DNA from: Acidobacteriota bacterium
Lineage (GTDB): Bacteria; Acidobacteriota; Blastocatellia; Pyrinomonadales; Pyrinomonadaceae
NCBI GenBank assembly: GCA_013813755.1
Contig: JACCRD010000250.1
Location: 1 to 24,016 of the forward strand
Reading direction: 5' to 3'
DNA: 24,016 nucleotides
Shown here: positions 8,156 through 15,931 of the stretch, one piece after another
Position numbering within the stretch: the stretch's first letter is position 1
Layout: every line of letters begins with the position of its first letter
Made by a program: the position numbers and the translations under genes
Notes under the pieces: generated by a model
What the model saw: only the letters and a program-made list of their open reading frames with translations
Databases searched by the model: none
What the model was told of the DNA's origin: nothing

Positions 8156-8902
8156 ATGATGAAATTAGTATTAATTAGACACGGCGAAAGCATCTGGAAT
8201 AATGAAAACCGGTTTACGGGCTGGAAAGATGTTGACCTTTCGGCAAAAGGACGCGAAGAAGCGAAAGCGGCAGGACAACTTCTTAAAGCCGAAGGTTTTA
8301 CCTTTGACGAAGCATACACGTCAGTTCTCAAACGCGCCATTCGAACGCTGTGGATCATTCTGGACGAGATGGATTTAATGTGGATTCCGGAAACGAAATC
8401 GTGGCTTTTAAACGAGCGTCATTACGGCGGACTACAGGGTTTGAACAAAGCCGAAACCGCCGCCCAGCACGGTGAAGAAAAGGTTTTAATTTGGCGACGA
8501 AGCTATGATGTGTTGCCGACTCTTCTGGAAGAAACTGATGAACGCTGGCTTGGCAAAGACGCGCGTTACGCGGGGATCGACGCCGTAAAATTTCCAAAAG
8601 CCGAAGCCTTAAAACACACAGTCGAGCGCGTTGTTCCATTTTACGAATCGGAAATTGCGCCAAAGATAAAAGCGGGTAAACGCCTGATCATCGCAGCACA
8701 CGGCAATTCACTACGCGCTCTGGTTAAATACCTTGACACAATTTCCGACGAAGACATTGTGCACCGCAACATTCCGACCGGCATTCCGCTCGTTTATGAA
8801 CTTGGCGAAGATTTAAAGCCGACGAAAAGCTTTTATCTCGGCGACGCGGAAGCCATTGCGAAAGCTCAGGAAGCCATTGCCAAACAGGGAAAAGCCCAGT
8901 AA
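8156..8902 (+). CDS. gpmA: 2,3-bisphosphoglycerate-dependent phosphoglycerate mutase
   Basis: A cofactor-dependent phosphoglycerate mutase that interconverts 3- and 2-phosphoglycerate in glycolysis and gluconeogenesis. Two ATGs stand in tandem at 8156 and 8159, giving 248 or 247 residues; enzymes of this class usually begin at the second position (MKLVLIRHGESIWN), so 8159 is equally possible. Counting from 8159, the phosphorylated histidine is H8 in LIRHGES, with E86 in NERHYGGLQG and H181 in AAHGNSLRAL completing the active site. The ENRFTGW segment and the insertion typical of dPGMs (IWRRSYDVLP) distinguish it from short histidine phosphatases. The flexible tail (about 230-247) is present. 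The leader is a heptamer array with no Shine-Dalgarno. Confidence 0.95.
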   Translation: MMKLVLIRHGESIWNNENRFTGWKDVDLSAKGREEAKAAGQLLKAEGFTFDEAYTSVLKRAIRTLWIILDEMDLMWIPETKSWLLNERHYGGLQGLNKAETAAQHGEEKVLIWRRSYDVLPTLLEETDERWLGKDARYAGIDAVKFPKAEALKHTVERVVPFYESEIAPKIKAGKRLIIAAHGNSLRALVKYLDTISDEDIVHRNIPTGIPLVYELGEDLKPTKSFYLGDAEAIAKAQEAIAKQGKAQ

Positions 8903-8906
8903 AGAC

Positions 8907-8980
8907 AGTGGTAAACGGTAAGCGGTAAGTGGTAAGTTTTTGTTTTTACATTTATCATTTATCGTTTACCACTTACCACT
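8907..8980. repeat. Inverted pair of heptamer arrays between gpmA and the YeiH-like gene
   Basis: The left arm is four 7-base units at 8907-8934: AGTGGTA, AACGGTA, AGCGGTA and AGTGGTA. The right arm (8953-8980) is four units of the complementary type: TATCATT, TATCGTT, TACCACT and TACCACT. The arms can pair in several registers around an 18-base T-rich loop. The element starts four bases after the gpmA stop and ends seven bases before the next ATG, so it fills the whole intergenic space. It has no coding content. It could act as a transcript-stabilising or attenuating hairpin, or be a mobile repeat; both are inference. Confidence 0.85.
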
Positions 8981-8987
8981 AAAATAA

Positions 8988-9917
8988 ATGTCCTGGCAAA
9001 AAATCATTTTTACAATTTTAATATTTGCTTGTCTCACGCCTTTTGTTTCGCCGCCGATCGCGCTTGTTTTGGGGTTGATTTTCGCTTTGGTAGTAGGTAA
9101 TCCGTTTCCTGCGGAAACAAGCCGAGCTACCAAAATTCTTTTGCAAATTTCGGTTGTCTTGCTTGGTTTCGGAATGAATCTGGGTAAAGTCGTCGAAGCC
9201 GGAAAGAGCGGAATTCTGTTTGCGATTGCAACGATTTTCGGCACACTCGCTTTGGGTTATTTGTTTGGTAAGTTATTAAATGTTAACGAAAAAACATCCG
9301 CGCTGATTTCATCGGGAACAGCGATTTGCGGCGGCAGCGCGATTGCCGCGGTCGCTCCCGCAATTGAGGCTGACAATGATGAGATTTCCGTCTCTTTAGG
9401 CACGATTTTTATCTTAAATTCCGTCGCGCTTTTAACTTTCCCTTTAATCGGAAAATTTTTTAATTTAACCCAGAATCAGTTTGGCGTGTGGGCGGCGATT
9501 GCCATCCACGACACAAGCTCGGTGGTCGGCGCATCGCAAACGTATGGCGCAGAAGCCTTAGCGATTGCGACGACTGTAAAATTAGCCCGCGCCCTCTGGA
9601 TCGCGCCCGTCGCGCTGCTTTTTTCGTTTCTCTATCGCGGTCAAGCCGCAAAGAAAGTCGTTTTTCCATACTTCATACTTTTCTTTCTTTTGGCGACAAT
9701 TTACAGAACTTACGCGCCGACTTTTATTCTGCCCAGCGTTTATGACTCAATCGTTTTGCTTGCCAAACAAGGCTTAACCGTCACGCTTTTTTTAATCGGC
9801 TCAAGTTTGTCGTTTGCGACGCTGAAAAAAGTCGGCGTCAAACCGCTGATGCAGGGCGTTATTTTATGGATTTTAATTTCGATTGCTTCCCTTTGGGCGA
9901 TTTTAAATTTATTATAG
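8988..9917 (+). CDS. UPF0324/YeiH-family membrane transporter (putative sulfate exporter family)
   Basis: A 309-residue integral membrane protein with about nine to ten hydrophobic segments, of the UPF0324/YeiH family (PF03601), named putative sulfate exporters in some annotations. Family motifs are clear: LLGFGMNLGKV, SSGTAICGGSAIAAVAP and AAIAIHDTSSVVGASQTYG, followed by VKLARALWIAP. The conserved polar Gly/Ser/Thr/His/Asp motifs sit inside membrane segments and probably line the transport path. The substrate has not been shown for most members. Loss of the usual N-terminal hydrophobic segment is not evident. The ATG at 8988 follows a heptamer-array hairpin and has no Shine-Dalgarno. A small two-helix membrane protein gene begins 7 bases after the stop and may be cotranscribed. 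Confidence 0.9.
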   Translation: MSWQKIIFTILIFACLTPFVSPPIALVLGLIFALVVGNPFPAETSRATKILLQISVVLLGFGMNLGKVVEAGKSGILFAIATIFGTLALGYLFGKLLNVNEKTSALISSGTAICGGSAIAAVAPAIEADNDEISVSLGTIFILNSVALLTFPLIGKFFNLTQNQFGVWAAIAIHDTSSVVGASQTYGAEALAIATTVKLARALWIAPVALLFSFLYRGQAAKKVVFPYFILFFLLATIYRTYAPTFILPSVYDSIVLLAKQGLTVTLFLIGSSLSFATLKKVGVKPLMQGVILWILISIASLWAILNLL

Positions 9918-9924
9918 AAATTCA

Positions 9925-10173
9925 ATGAATAATGAAATAAACAAGCCGCCCGCAAAAACCAAACGTGAAGTAAAAGGAGTCGTCGAACCGCACCTCGTTC
10001 GCATTATCTCGTTTGTAATTATTACGTTTTCGCTCGCCGCCTGCACGGTTTTATGCATTTTGGCGATTTGGCAATTTACCGAATCCGACGCCGTCTGGCG
10101 CGCCGTCGCAACTTTTATCGTCGTCAGCGTCGCCACCGGAATTTTCACTTTTGTTAACGAAAAGTTAGGTTAA
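9925..10173 (+). CDS. Small two-helix membrane protein, unknown function
   Basis: An 82-residue protein. The first 25 residues are polar and basic (cytoplasmic by the positive-inside rule). Two hydrophobic segments follow, about residues 27-50 (IISFVIITFSLAACTVLCIL...) and 58-77 (VWRAVATFIVVSVATGIFTF), joined by a short acidic loop containing ESD. I do not recognise a family. It starts 7 bases after the YeiH-like transporter gene on the same strand, so it may be translated from the same message and could be an accessory of that transporter, but nothing in the sequence proves it. No Shine-Dalgarno is apparent. A palindromic repeat lies immediately downstream. Confidence 0.65.
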   Translation: MNNEINKPPAKTKREVKGVVEPHLVRIISFVIITFSLAACTVLCILAIWQFTESDAVWRAVATFIVVSVATGIFTFVNEKLG

Positions 10174-10200
10174 ATTTCAATAGGACAATTCAATTTATAT

Positions 10201-10299
10201 GAAATCACAGATATACACAGATGGTTTTTTTGATAAAAATCAAATCGTGATTTTTTAGTTATTTCTTATCCGTGTTCATCTGTGTATATCTGTGGTTTC
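10201..10299. repeat. Palindromic intergenic repeat with ACAGAT-type units
   Basis: The 23 bases at 10201-10223 and the reverse complement of 10277-10299 match at all but one position (arm core CACAGATATACACAGATG). The loop contains an inner perfect 8-bp dyad, AAAAATCA at 10235-10242 with TGATTTTT at 10248-10255. The strand-reversed core GATGAACACGGAT (10280-10268) differs by one base from 22911-22923 upstream of yggU. The ACACAGAT/ATGAACAC sequence style resembles intergenic repeats seen in several bacterial phyla. The element lies 28 bases after a gene and 46 bases before the RluA-type start. Confidence 0.85.
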
Positions 10300-10344
10300 A
10301 AACTCTTGTAAATTAATTTTGCATAACAGATTAATTAACCGTCT

Positions 10345-11247
10345 GTGTCAACCAAATTTCAGTTTAAGATTGAAGAAACAGTCCGTAAAACTCGGCTCGA
10401 TAATTTTTTGTGCGAGGAAATAACCGTCGTCAGCAAAATTTATCTGCGCAATCTGCTGAAAAAAGAAATTTGCACTGTTAACGGATTGGTAAAAAGCGGC
10501 GGATACCATTTGCAAAAAGGCGATCTGGTCGAGCTTGAAGTTGACGTATCGGTTGAAACCGCAATGAAACCTGAGCGCATTCCGCTTGAAATTGTTTTTG
10601 AAGACGAAGAAATAATTGTTGTCAATAAACCCGCCGGATTGCTCATTCATCCGACATCCGCTCAAAAAACCGGGACGCTTCTAAATGCGCTGGCTTATTA
10701 TCTCAATCGGGAAAACGTCAATCTAAACGGCATATGTAAATTAGTTCGCCCGGGTTTGGTTCACCGGCTCGACCGTCTGACTTCTGGTTTGGTAGTCGCG
10801 GCAAAAACAGCGCGGGCGCTCAAAATCCTGTCAAATCATTTCGAGCGTCGGTTGGTTAAAAAAAAATATCTGGCGATAGTTGGCGGGATTTTGAAAAACG
10901 ATGCGGGAACGATTGACGCTCCGATCGGTCGCCCGGAAGAGACGACGCACTGGAACGTGACGGCGGACGGTAAACCAGCGCTGACTCATTACAAAGTGCT
11001 GGAACGATTTTCCGATAAAACTCTTCTGGAACTTGAACCCGTTACCGGCAGAACCAATCAACTACGTATTCACTGCGCTCACTTGGGGCATCCGATTATC
11101 GGCGATTCAGCTTACCGAGGGCGTGAGTTCTCGCGGCTTTGTCTGCACGCCAAACAATTAAGTTTTTTTCACCCGGCAAACAATGTTTGGATGGAATTGC
11201 AAAGCGAAATTCCGGCTGAGATGAAAAACGATTATTTAGAAAACTGA
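10345..11247 (+). CDS. RluA-family 23S rRNA pseudouridine synthase, GTG start
   Basis: A 300-residue RluA/RluD-type pseudouridine synthase that isomerises uridines in rRNA (RluD acts on helix 69 of 23S rRNA; the exact target here is unknown). Residues about 15-75 form an S4 RNA-binding domain (TRLDNFLCEE...YLRNLLKKE...VNG...KGDLVEL). The catalytic domain follows, with VNKPAGLLIHP and the hallmark HRLDRLTSGL at 140-149, in which D143 is the catalytic aspartate. Later motifs KKKYLAIVGG and GRTNQLRIHCAHLGHPIIGD are intact. The GTG at 10345 is chosen because the S4 domain starts immediately after it and the next in-frame methionine lies beyond that domain. No Shine-Dalgarno is obvious. It is convergent with the next gene. 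Confidence 0.92.
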   Translation: MSTKFQFKIEETVRKTRLDNFLCEEITVVSKIYLRNLLKKEICTVNGLVKSGGYHLQKGDLVELEVDVSVETAMKPERIPLEIVFEDEEIIVVNKPAGLLIHPTSAQKTGTLLNALAYYLNRENVNLNGICKLVRPGLVHRLDRLTSGLVVAAKTARALKILSNHFERRLVKKKYLAIVGGILKNDAGTIDAPIGRPEETTHWNVTADGKPALTHYKVLERFSDKTLLELEPVTGRTNQLRIHCAHLGHPIIGDSAYRGREFSRLCLHAKQLSFFHPANNVWMELQSEIPAEMKNDYLEN

Positions 11248-11291
11248 AAACTCTTCAGGCTGGTTTAATAGAACTACAAATCAGCAACGCT

Positions 11292-12098
11292 TCATCTTTT
11301 CACACGGTAGATGCCGGTTGCCAATCTTTCCGCGAATCCTTCTTTGACCAACACGTGATTGGCTTTGCCCGCTTCTTTGCGCGTCAGACCGACCGCTCTG
11401 GCAAACTCGCCCAAAGCGTTCATTTCGCACATTTGCAAAAATGCGCGGGCGATTTCTTTGACGGCTTCTTCACGCGCAATTTTCCTCGACGACTTTGCCG
11501 GAAAACGCGCGTCGGAAAGTGTCCAGATATATGTAAATTTCGGTTGATATAAAACTTCACTCGGCACAACTTTCATTGAGCGCTGCAATTGGTCAAGGGC
11601 TTTGGTTAACTTTTGTCGATTTTCGATTTTCGCTTCGGCGCGTAAATCCGCCGTTCCCATTTCCCATTCTTTACGCAGAATTTTTAGAATTTGATTGGCT
11701 TCGACGGACAAATTTTCTTTTTCCAAATTTTTCGGAACGCCCCAGACCACATTAAAAAACGGAACAAGACGGGGCGCGACAAACATTGCGCGCCCCTTAC
11801 AGAGTTTGCCGTAATAAACTCGTCCGCGCTGCATTACTTCATCCTTGAGCGTCCAGGCAAGACTCATCTCAAAATCCTTCTGGACGTTGCGAGGTGAATG
11901 CACGTCGCGTCTGCCGCAGACGGAAATATAAACGCTCGGCAGATTTGTCCGCGAATCAGTTAAAGCCAAACAAAACCCCAAGTCTTCGACTAATGTCTCA
12001 ACTTCGGACGCGGTTTCAATCTTCAAAATCTCTTCGCGCCGCCATTTGCGGTCTCGAATTTGTTCGATTTCCTCAGGTAAAATAAATTTTGCGCTCAA
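11292..12098 (-). CDS. Winged-helix-like protein, possibly AlkZ/YcaQ-related
   Basis: A 268-residue soluble protein. The C-terminal half looks like two winged-helix segments: one around WEMGTADLRAEAKI...LTKALDQLQ followed by the wing-like TYIWTLSDARFP, and a second at the end (LGEFARAVGLTRKEAG...LVKEGFAERLATGIYRV). This layout and the TYIWTL segment recall AlkZ/YcaQ-type DNA glycosylase relatives that unhook crosslinks, but the diagnostic N-terminal catalytic motif is not recognisable, so the link is tentative. A transcription-factor-like DNA-binding role is an alternative. The open frame starts at 12167, but GGAGAG at 12112-12107 lies eight bases before a TTG at 12098 that gives the start SAKFILPEE; I use that start. 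It is divergent from the LolA-like gene and convergent with the RluA-type gene. Confidence 0.7.
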   Translation of the reverse strand: MSAKFILPEEIEQIRDRKWRREEILKIETASEVETLVEDLGFCLALTDSRTNLPSVYISVCGRRDVHSPRNVQKDFEMSLAWTLKDEVMQRGRVYYGKLCKGRAMFVAPRLVPFFNVVWGVPKNLEKENLSVEANQILKILRKEWEMGTADLRAEAKIENRQKLTKALDQLQRSMKVVPSEVLYQPKFTYIWTLSDARFPAKSSRKIAREEAVKEIARAFLQMCEMNALGEFARAVGLTRKEAGKANHVLVKEGFAERLATGIYRVKR

Positions 12099-12237
12099 TG
12101 TAAAATCTCTCCGGAAAGATGCGATAAAAAGTTTTGCTATTGTATTCAAATTCGAAAAATATCGCACTTTTCTTCAAACTTTTATATTCGTTTGCGCATC
12201 TATACCGACAGTTTACAAAATAAAAGGTTAAGGAAAA

Positions 12238-13062
12238 ATGAAAAGAACAAAAATAATTTTATTCGGCTTGATAATATTCTGTCTTGTTTCAACGAATACT
12301 TTTGCGCAAACTTCAAACATTGTAAAAAAAGATTTAAATCACGCGGAAATCGAACGGATTGTGAAAACCTTTACCGCCAATGAGAAAACTTTTCGTGAGG
12401 CGCTGACTGGTTATGTTTTTAATCGCAGCGCAAGCATTCATACGGTCGGGATGGGCGGACAAATCTCTGGCACATACCGGCGCGATTCTTTTTTGAATCT
12501 GTTGCCCGACGGCAGACGGATTGAAAAAATTCTTTACGCGCCGATTTCGACTTTAACTGAAATTACAATTTCGGCGGCTGACATCGATAATCTAAGCGGT
12601 TCTGACCAGTTTGCAATTGATCCGACTGTCGCTTCGCAATATAATTTTACTTTTGTCGGAATGGAAAAAATTGATGAACTCAATCTTTATGTTTTCGATG
12701 TCGTCCCGAAGATGGCGCTTGATCCAAAGAAAATTAAACAGCATTTCTTTGCAGGCAGAATTTGGGTGGACGACCGAGATTTGATGATTGTTAAATCGAA
12801 AGGCAAAGCTGTGCCTGAACAGAAAAACGAAAGATTTCCGGTAATCGAAACGTGGCGCGAAAATGTTGGCGGCAAATATTGGTTTCCCTCGTATGCAAGC
12901 GCTGATGACGAACTTGTTTTTGATGCCGGCAATGCCGTCAAAGTGAAGGTTCGGATCAAATACACAAATTATGCTGAAGGTAAGAGCGAAGTGAGAATTT
13001 TGGATGACGAGGAAGAAGAAAAACCGATGCCGAAGCCCAGCTCAACGCCGAAAAAACCCTAA
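12238..13062 (+). CDS. Exported LolA-like (outer-membrane lipoprotein-sorting-like) protein
   Basis: A 274-residue exported protein with a signal peptide at 1-24 (ending NTFAQ). The mature part is rich in beta strands and ends in strand-forming segments such as FAGRIWVDDRDLMIVKSKG and GGKYWFPSYASADDELVF, a pattern seen in LolA/LolB-fold periplasmic proteins that carry lipids or lipoproteins. The match is by pattern, not by a diagnostic motif, so the exact role is uncertain. The last 20 residues are acidic then proline/lysine-rich (EEEEKPMPKPSSTPKKP), probably disordered. AAGG at 12228-12231 precedes the ATG at a plausible distance. The gene is followed by an inverted repeat at 13086-13129 that may end its transcript. 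Confidence 0.72.
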   Translation: MKRTKIILFGLIIFCLVSTNTFAQTSNIVKKDLNHAEIERIVKTFTANEKTFREALTGYVFNRSASIHTVGMGGQISGTYRRDSFLNLLPDGRRIEKILYAPISTLTEITISAADIDNLSGSDQFAIDPTVASQYNFTFVGMEKIDELNLYVFDVVPKMALDPKKIKQHFFAGRIWVDDRDLMIVKSKGKAVPEQKNERFPVIETWRENVGGKYWFPSYASADDELVFDAGNAVKVKVRIKYTNYAEGKSEVRILDDEEEEKPMPKPSSTPKKP

Positions 13063-13074
13063 AATGATGTAAAA

Positions 13075-13442
13075 TTATAAATAATGATAGCGGGTAATAA
13101 TGAGAAAAAATTCTTTATTATCCGTTATCCTTTTACCATATCCTTTATTTAACTCTACCGCGATTGCGCCGCGCACTTTTTTCAGCAAATCCGTTAAATC
13201 TTCTTCAGAATTTAAGCCTTTTGTTTCAATCACCGTCAGCAAAATCATCTCGCAGGTTGTCGGTGTTGACCGCGCCCCAACGCTCGAACGGATACGCTAA
13301 CTCTCGATTGCTGCGCAATTTTGTATAAAGCATAATCGGCGGCATCAAAACCACTAAAAACACAGCAAGCACGAGCAACGAAAAAAATAGTATCCGCGCC
13401 CGATAAGGCTCGGCAGAGTTTTTGTGTTAAAATTTTCTTCAA
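13075..13442 (-). pseudogene. Broken or frameshifted small membrane-protein gene
   Basis: This strand of the 429-bp gap between two plus-strand genes has protein-like stretches in three frames. A TTG at 13442 opens KKILTQ. After a shift at the A5 run near 13418-13422 the frame continues as a convincing membrane segment (RARILFFSLLVLAVFLVVL) and a polar tail containing YPFERWGAVNTDNLR, stopping at 13226. From 13248, another frame opens with ATG and reads MILLTVIETKGLNSEED...LLKKVRGAIAVELNKG, stopping at 13075 (57 codons). Joining the pieces needs two single-base corrections and gives a protein of roughly 105-120 residues with one transmembrane helix. Alternatively these are two overlapping small genes, the first lacking a good start. 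I do not recognise a family. The last 17-20 residues are encoded by the inverted repeat at 13086-13129. Confidence 0.5.
13086..13129. repeat. Inverted repeat after the LolA-like gene
   Basis: The 18 bases at 13086-13103 match the reverse complement of 13112-13129 at 15 positions (GATAGCGGG.. against GATAACGGA..), around an 8-base A-rich loop. The units GATAACG/GATAATA look like the GGTAAGT-type heptamers at 8907-8980. It starts 23 bases after a stop codon and could serve as a transcript-end hairpin on the plus strand; no strong T-run follows. On the minus strand it provides the tail of the small ORF ending at 13075. Confidence 0.6.
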
Positions 13443-13491
13443 ATTTTATCTTTTCGTTATTGGCGTTTGCGCTCTCGATTAATTGCAAATT

Positions 13492-15912
13492 ATGTCTAAC
13501 CATAAATTTCCACGCGATTCGAACAGTTTTTCAAACAATTTATTTTCTGCCTTTCTGAGCTTCTGCGCATTGTTTTTGCTGACGGCATTTTCAATTTCGG
13601 CGCAACTCCCAAGCCCGAAGTCTGTCCTTGGTTTTCATCCGACCGATGACCGAACCATTGCTGATTGGCAGCAAATCACAAATTACTTTAATAAATTAGA
13701 CGCGGCAAGCGACCGTATTTCAGTTAAAGAAATCGGCAAAACAACACTTGGCAAACCGATGATTGCTGCATTTATCAGCGCGCCTGAAAACATTAAAAAA
13801 CTTGAAACCTATCGGCAGACGAGTCAAAAACTGGCTGACCCACGACGAATTAAAAGTCCGTCTGAACTTGAAAATTTAATCAAAAACGGCAAAACAATCG
13901 TTTCGATTTCATGTTCGATTCATTCGACCGAAATCGTCGCTTCGCAGATGTCGATGAATCTGGCGTATGAGCTTGCGACTGCCAATGATGATGAGACAAA
14001 GGAAATTCTGGATAATACGATTCTGCTGCTCATTCCTTCGTCAAACCCGGATGGCATCAATATTGTCGCCAATTGGTATCGGAAAAACCTTGGTACAAAA
14101 TCCGAAAGCACGTCGCCGCCTGAACTTTACCATCACTACGCGGGACACGATAATAACCGCGATTGGTTTATGCTGAATTTGCGCGAAACACAGAATATTA
14201 CAAAGCTTTATTGGCAGGAATGGTTTCCGCAAGTTGTCTATGACGTGCATCAGATGGGACAAAACGGCGCGCGATTTGTCATTCCGCCGTTTTTTGATCC
14301 GCCAAATCCGCGCATTCCGCCGCTTATCCTGCGCGAAGTCGGACTTATCGGCTACAAAATGGCGGCGGATTTACAATCGGCAAATATTTCGGGCGACGCG
14401 ACTAATACGACGTTTGACACTTGGTGGCACGGCGGTTTTCGTTCAGCGCCGTATTACCACAACTCGATCGGGATTTTGTCGGAAGCGGCGAGCGCGAATT
14501 TGATGTCGCCCGTTGAAATTACCCGCGAAAAACTTGTTAGAAATGGACGTTCACGCGGATTAAATTCTCCGCTCGAAACCGCGACGAATCATCCGGACAC
14601 GTGGGAAGGCGGACTGTGGCGACCGAAAGATATTGCTCAACTTGAAATGACGGCGAGCCGCGCTCTGCTTCAACTAGCAGCAAAGTTTCGCCCGCGTTAC
14701 CTGCGAAATTTCTACGAAATCGGAAAAGCAAATTTAGAGTCACAAAAAGATGAACCAAAAGCCTTTATCGTTTCTGCCGGACAGCCGGACGCCGAAACGG
14801 TGGCGCGTTTTCTGGAGATTTTAATGTGGCAGGGAATGGAAGTTCACCAAATGACGCGTGAGCTGGAAATTGTGCCGAACCAGAATAAACCGAACGATTT
14901 CGGTGAAATTCCTCTGGGAAGTTTTTTGATTTTTACCAATCAGCCGCAGAAAAATAATGTTTTGAGTTTGTTTGAACGACAGATTTATCCGCAGCGCCTG
15001 AACGCCAATGGCGACGCCGAAGTTCCATACGACGTTGCTGGTTGGACTCTGCCGCTCCAGATGGGTGTTGAAGCTGCGGCGGCGTGGCAAATCAAAGATT
15101 TGCCGCAACACCAAAATAGTTTACGCAAAATAGAAAATATTAATCAAGCCAGGAAAATTCTTAATCTCAAAGCAAACTCCGGAAGTTTCGCGGCAATGCC
15201 CAGTCCGCTTAAGTCAAAACCAAAAATCGGACTCTACAAAGGTTTTACAAGTTCGATGGATGAAGGTTGGACGCGGCTCGTGCTTGACAATCACCAGATA
15301 TCTTTTCAATCAGTAACCGACGCGGATTTCCGCAATAAAAAACTTGATTTTGATGCAATAATTTTGCCGTCCCAATCCGAAAGAGAAATTGTTGAAGGCT
15401 TGCGGGCGGAAAATTATCCGGTGGAATTCGCCGGCGGAATAACCGAGCAGGGTGTTGAGAATTTAAAGAATTTTGTTGAGAAAGGCGGGAAATTAATTTG
15501 CTTTGACGATTCGTGCGAACTCGTTATCAAACGGTTTAACTTGCCTGTCAAAAATGTTTTGAACGGATTGAAGCGTTCGGAATTTTATAATCCGGGTTCA
15601 GTCGTGCAGTTAAAAGTTGACACCAAAAACGCGATTGCAAAAAATTTGGGAGAAAACACGGCGGCTTATTTTATCAATAGTTCGGCGTATGAAATTACGG
15701 ATTCGAATAAAGTTAAATCAGTTGCCAAATATGCGAAAAAAGATGTTTTGCTGTCGGGCTGGATTTTAGGCGAAAAATATATGAATGATAAAACAGCAAT
15801 TGCCGAAACAGATTACGGTCGGGGGAAAATCATACTCTTTGCTTTTCGTCCACAACATCGCGGGCAAACTTTTGCGACGTTTCCGTTTATCTTTAACGCG
15901 CTCGAGAAATGA
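13492..15912 (+). CDS. Secreted M14-family zinc carboxypeptidase with C-terminal GATase-like domain
   Basis: An 806-residue exported metallopeptidase. A signal peptide/anchor ends near residue 37 (LTAFSISAQ). The M14 carboxypeptidase domain spans about 50-400. The zinc ligands are H144 and E147 in SIHSTE and H253 in YDVHQMG; the GILSEAAS segment carries E331, a candidate for the catalytic glutamate. The NPDGIN and GHDNNRDW segments are typical of this large secreted M14 subgroup. The C-terminal third (about 540-806) resembles the class I glutamine-amidotransferase/DJ-1-like fold often appended in this subgroup (AIILPSQSE, GGKLICFDDS). It probably degrades peptides outside the cytoplasm. The frame opens at a TTG at 13483, but the ATG at 13492 is preferred; neither has a Shine-Dalgarno. 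uvsE follows after 19 bases. Confidence 0.9.
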   Translation: MSNHKFPRDSNSFSNNLFSAFLSFCALFLLTAFSISAQLPSPKSVLGFHPTDDRTIADWQQITNYFNKLDAASDRISVKEIGKTTLGKPMIAAFISAPENIKKLETYRQTSQKLADPRRIKSPSELENLIKNGKTIVSISCSIHSTEIVASQMSMNLAYELATANDDETKEILDNTILLLIPSSNPDGINIVANWYRKNLGTKSESTSPPELYHHYAGHDNNRDWFMLNLRETQNITKLYWQEWFPQVVYDVHQMGQNGARFVIPPFFDPPNPRIPPLILREVGLIGYKMAADLQSANISGDATNTTFDTWWHGGFRSAPYYHNSIGILSEAASANLMSPVEITREKLVRNGRSRGLNSPLETATNHPDTWEGGLWRPKDIAQLEMTASRALLQLAAKFRPRYLRNFYEIGKANLESQKDEPKAFIVSAGQPDAETVARFLEILMWQGMEVHQMTRELEIVPNQNKPNDFGEIPLGSFLIFTNQPQKNNVLSLFERQIYPQRLNANGDAEVPYDVAGWTLPLQMGVEAAAAWQIKDLPQHQNSLRKIENINQARKILNLKANSGSFAAMPSPLKSKPKIGLYKGFTSSMDEGWTRLVLDNHQISFQSVTDADFRNKKLDFDAIILPSQSEREIVEGLRAENYPVEFAGGITEQGVENLKNFVEKGGKLICFDDSCELVIKRFNLPVKNVLNGLKRSEFYNPGSVVQLKVDTKNAIAKNLGENTAAYFINSSAYEITDSNKVKSVAKYAKKDVLLSGWILGEKYMNDKTAIAETDYGRGKIILFAFRPQHRGQTFATFPFIFNALEK

Positions 15913-15931
15913 AAAATTGTAAAATGGTTTT

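Noticed and set aside
9460..9669. Minus-strand Arg-rich ORF inside the YeiH-like gene
   Set aside because: Shadow of the transporter frame, which has strong family motifs and membrane segments.
13100..13300. Plus-strand 66-residue ORF
   Set aside because: It is antisense to more protein-like minus-strand frames and starts inside the inverted repeat.
13245..13442. Minus-strand 65-residue ORF (KKILTQKLCRALSG...)
   Set aside because: Past the first residues its composition looks out of frame; the neighbouring frame carries the coherent membrane segment. Treated as part of the broken gene instead.
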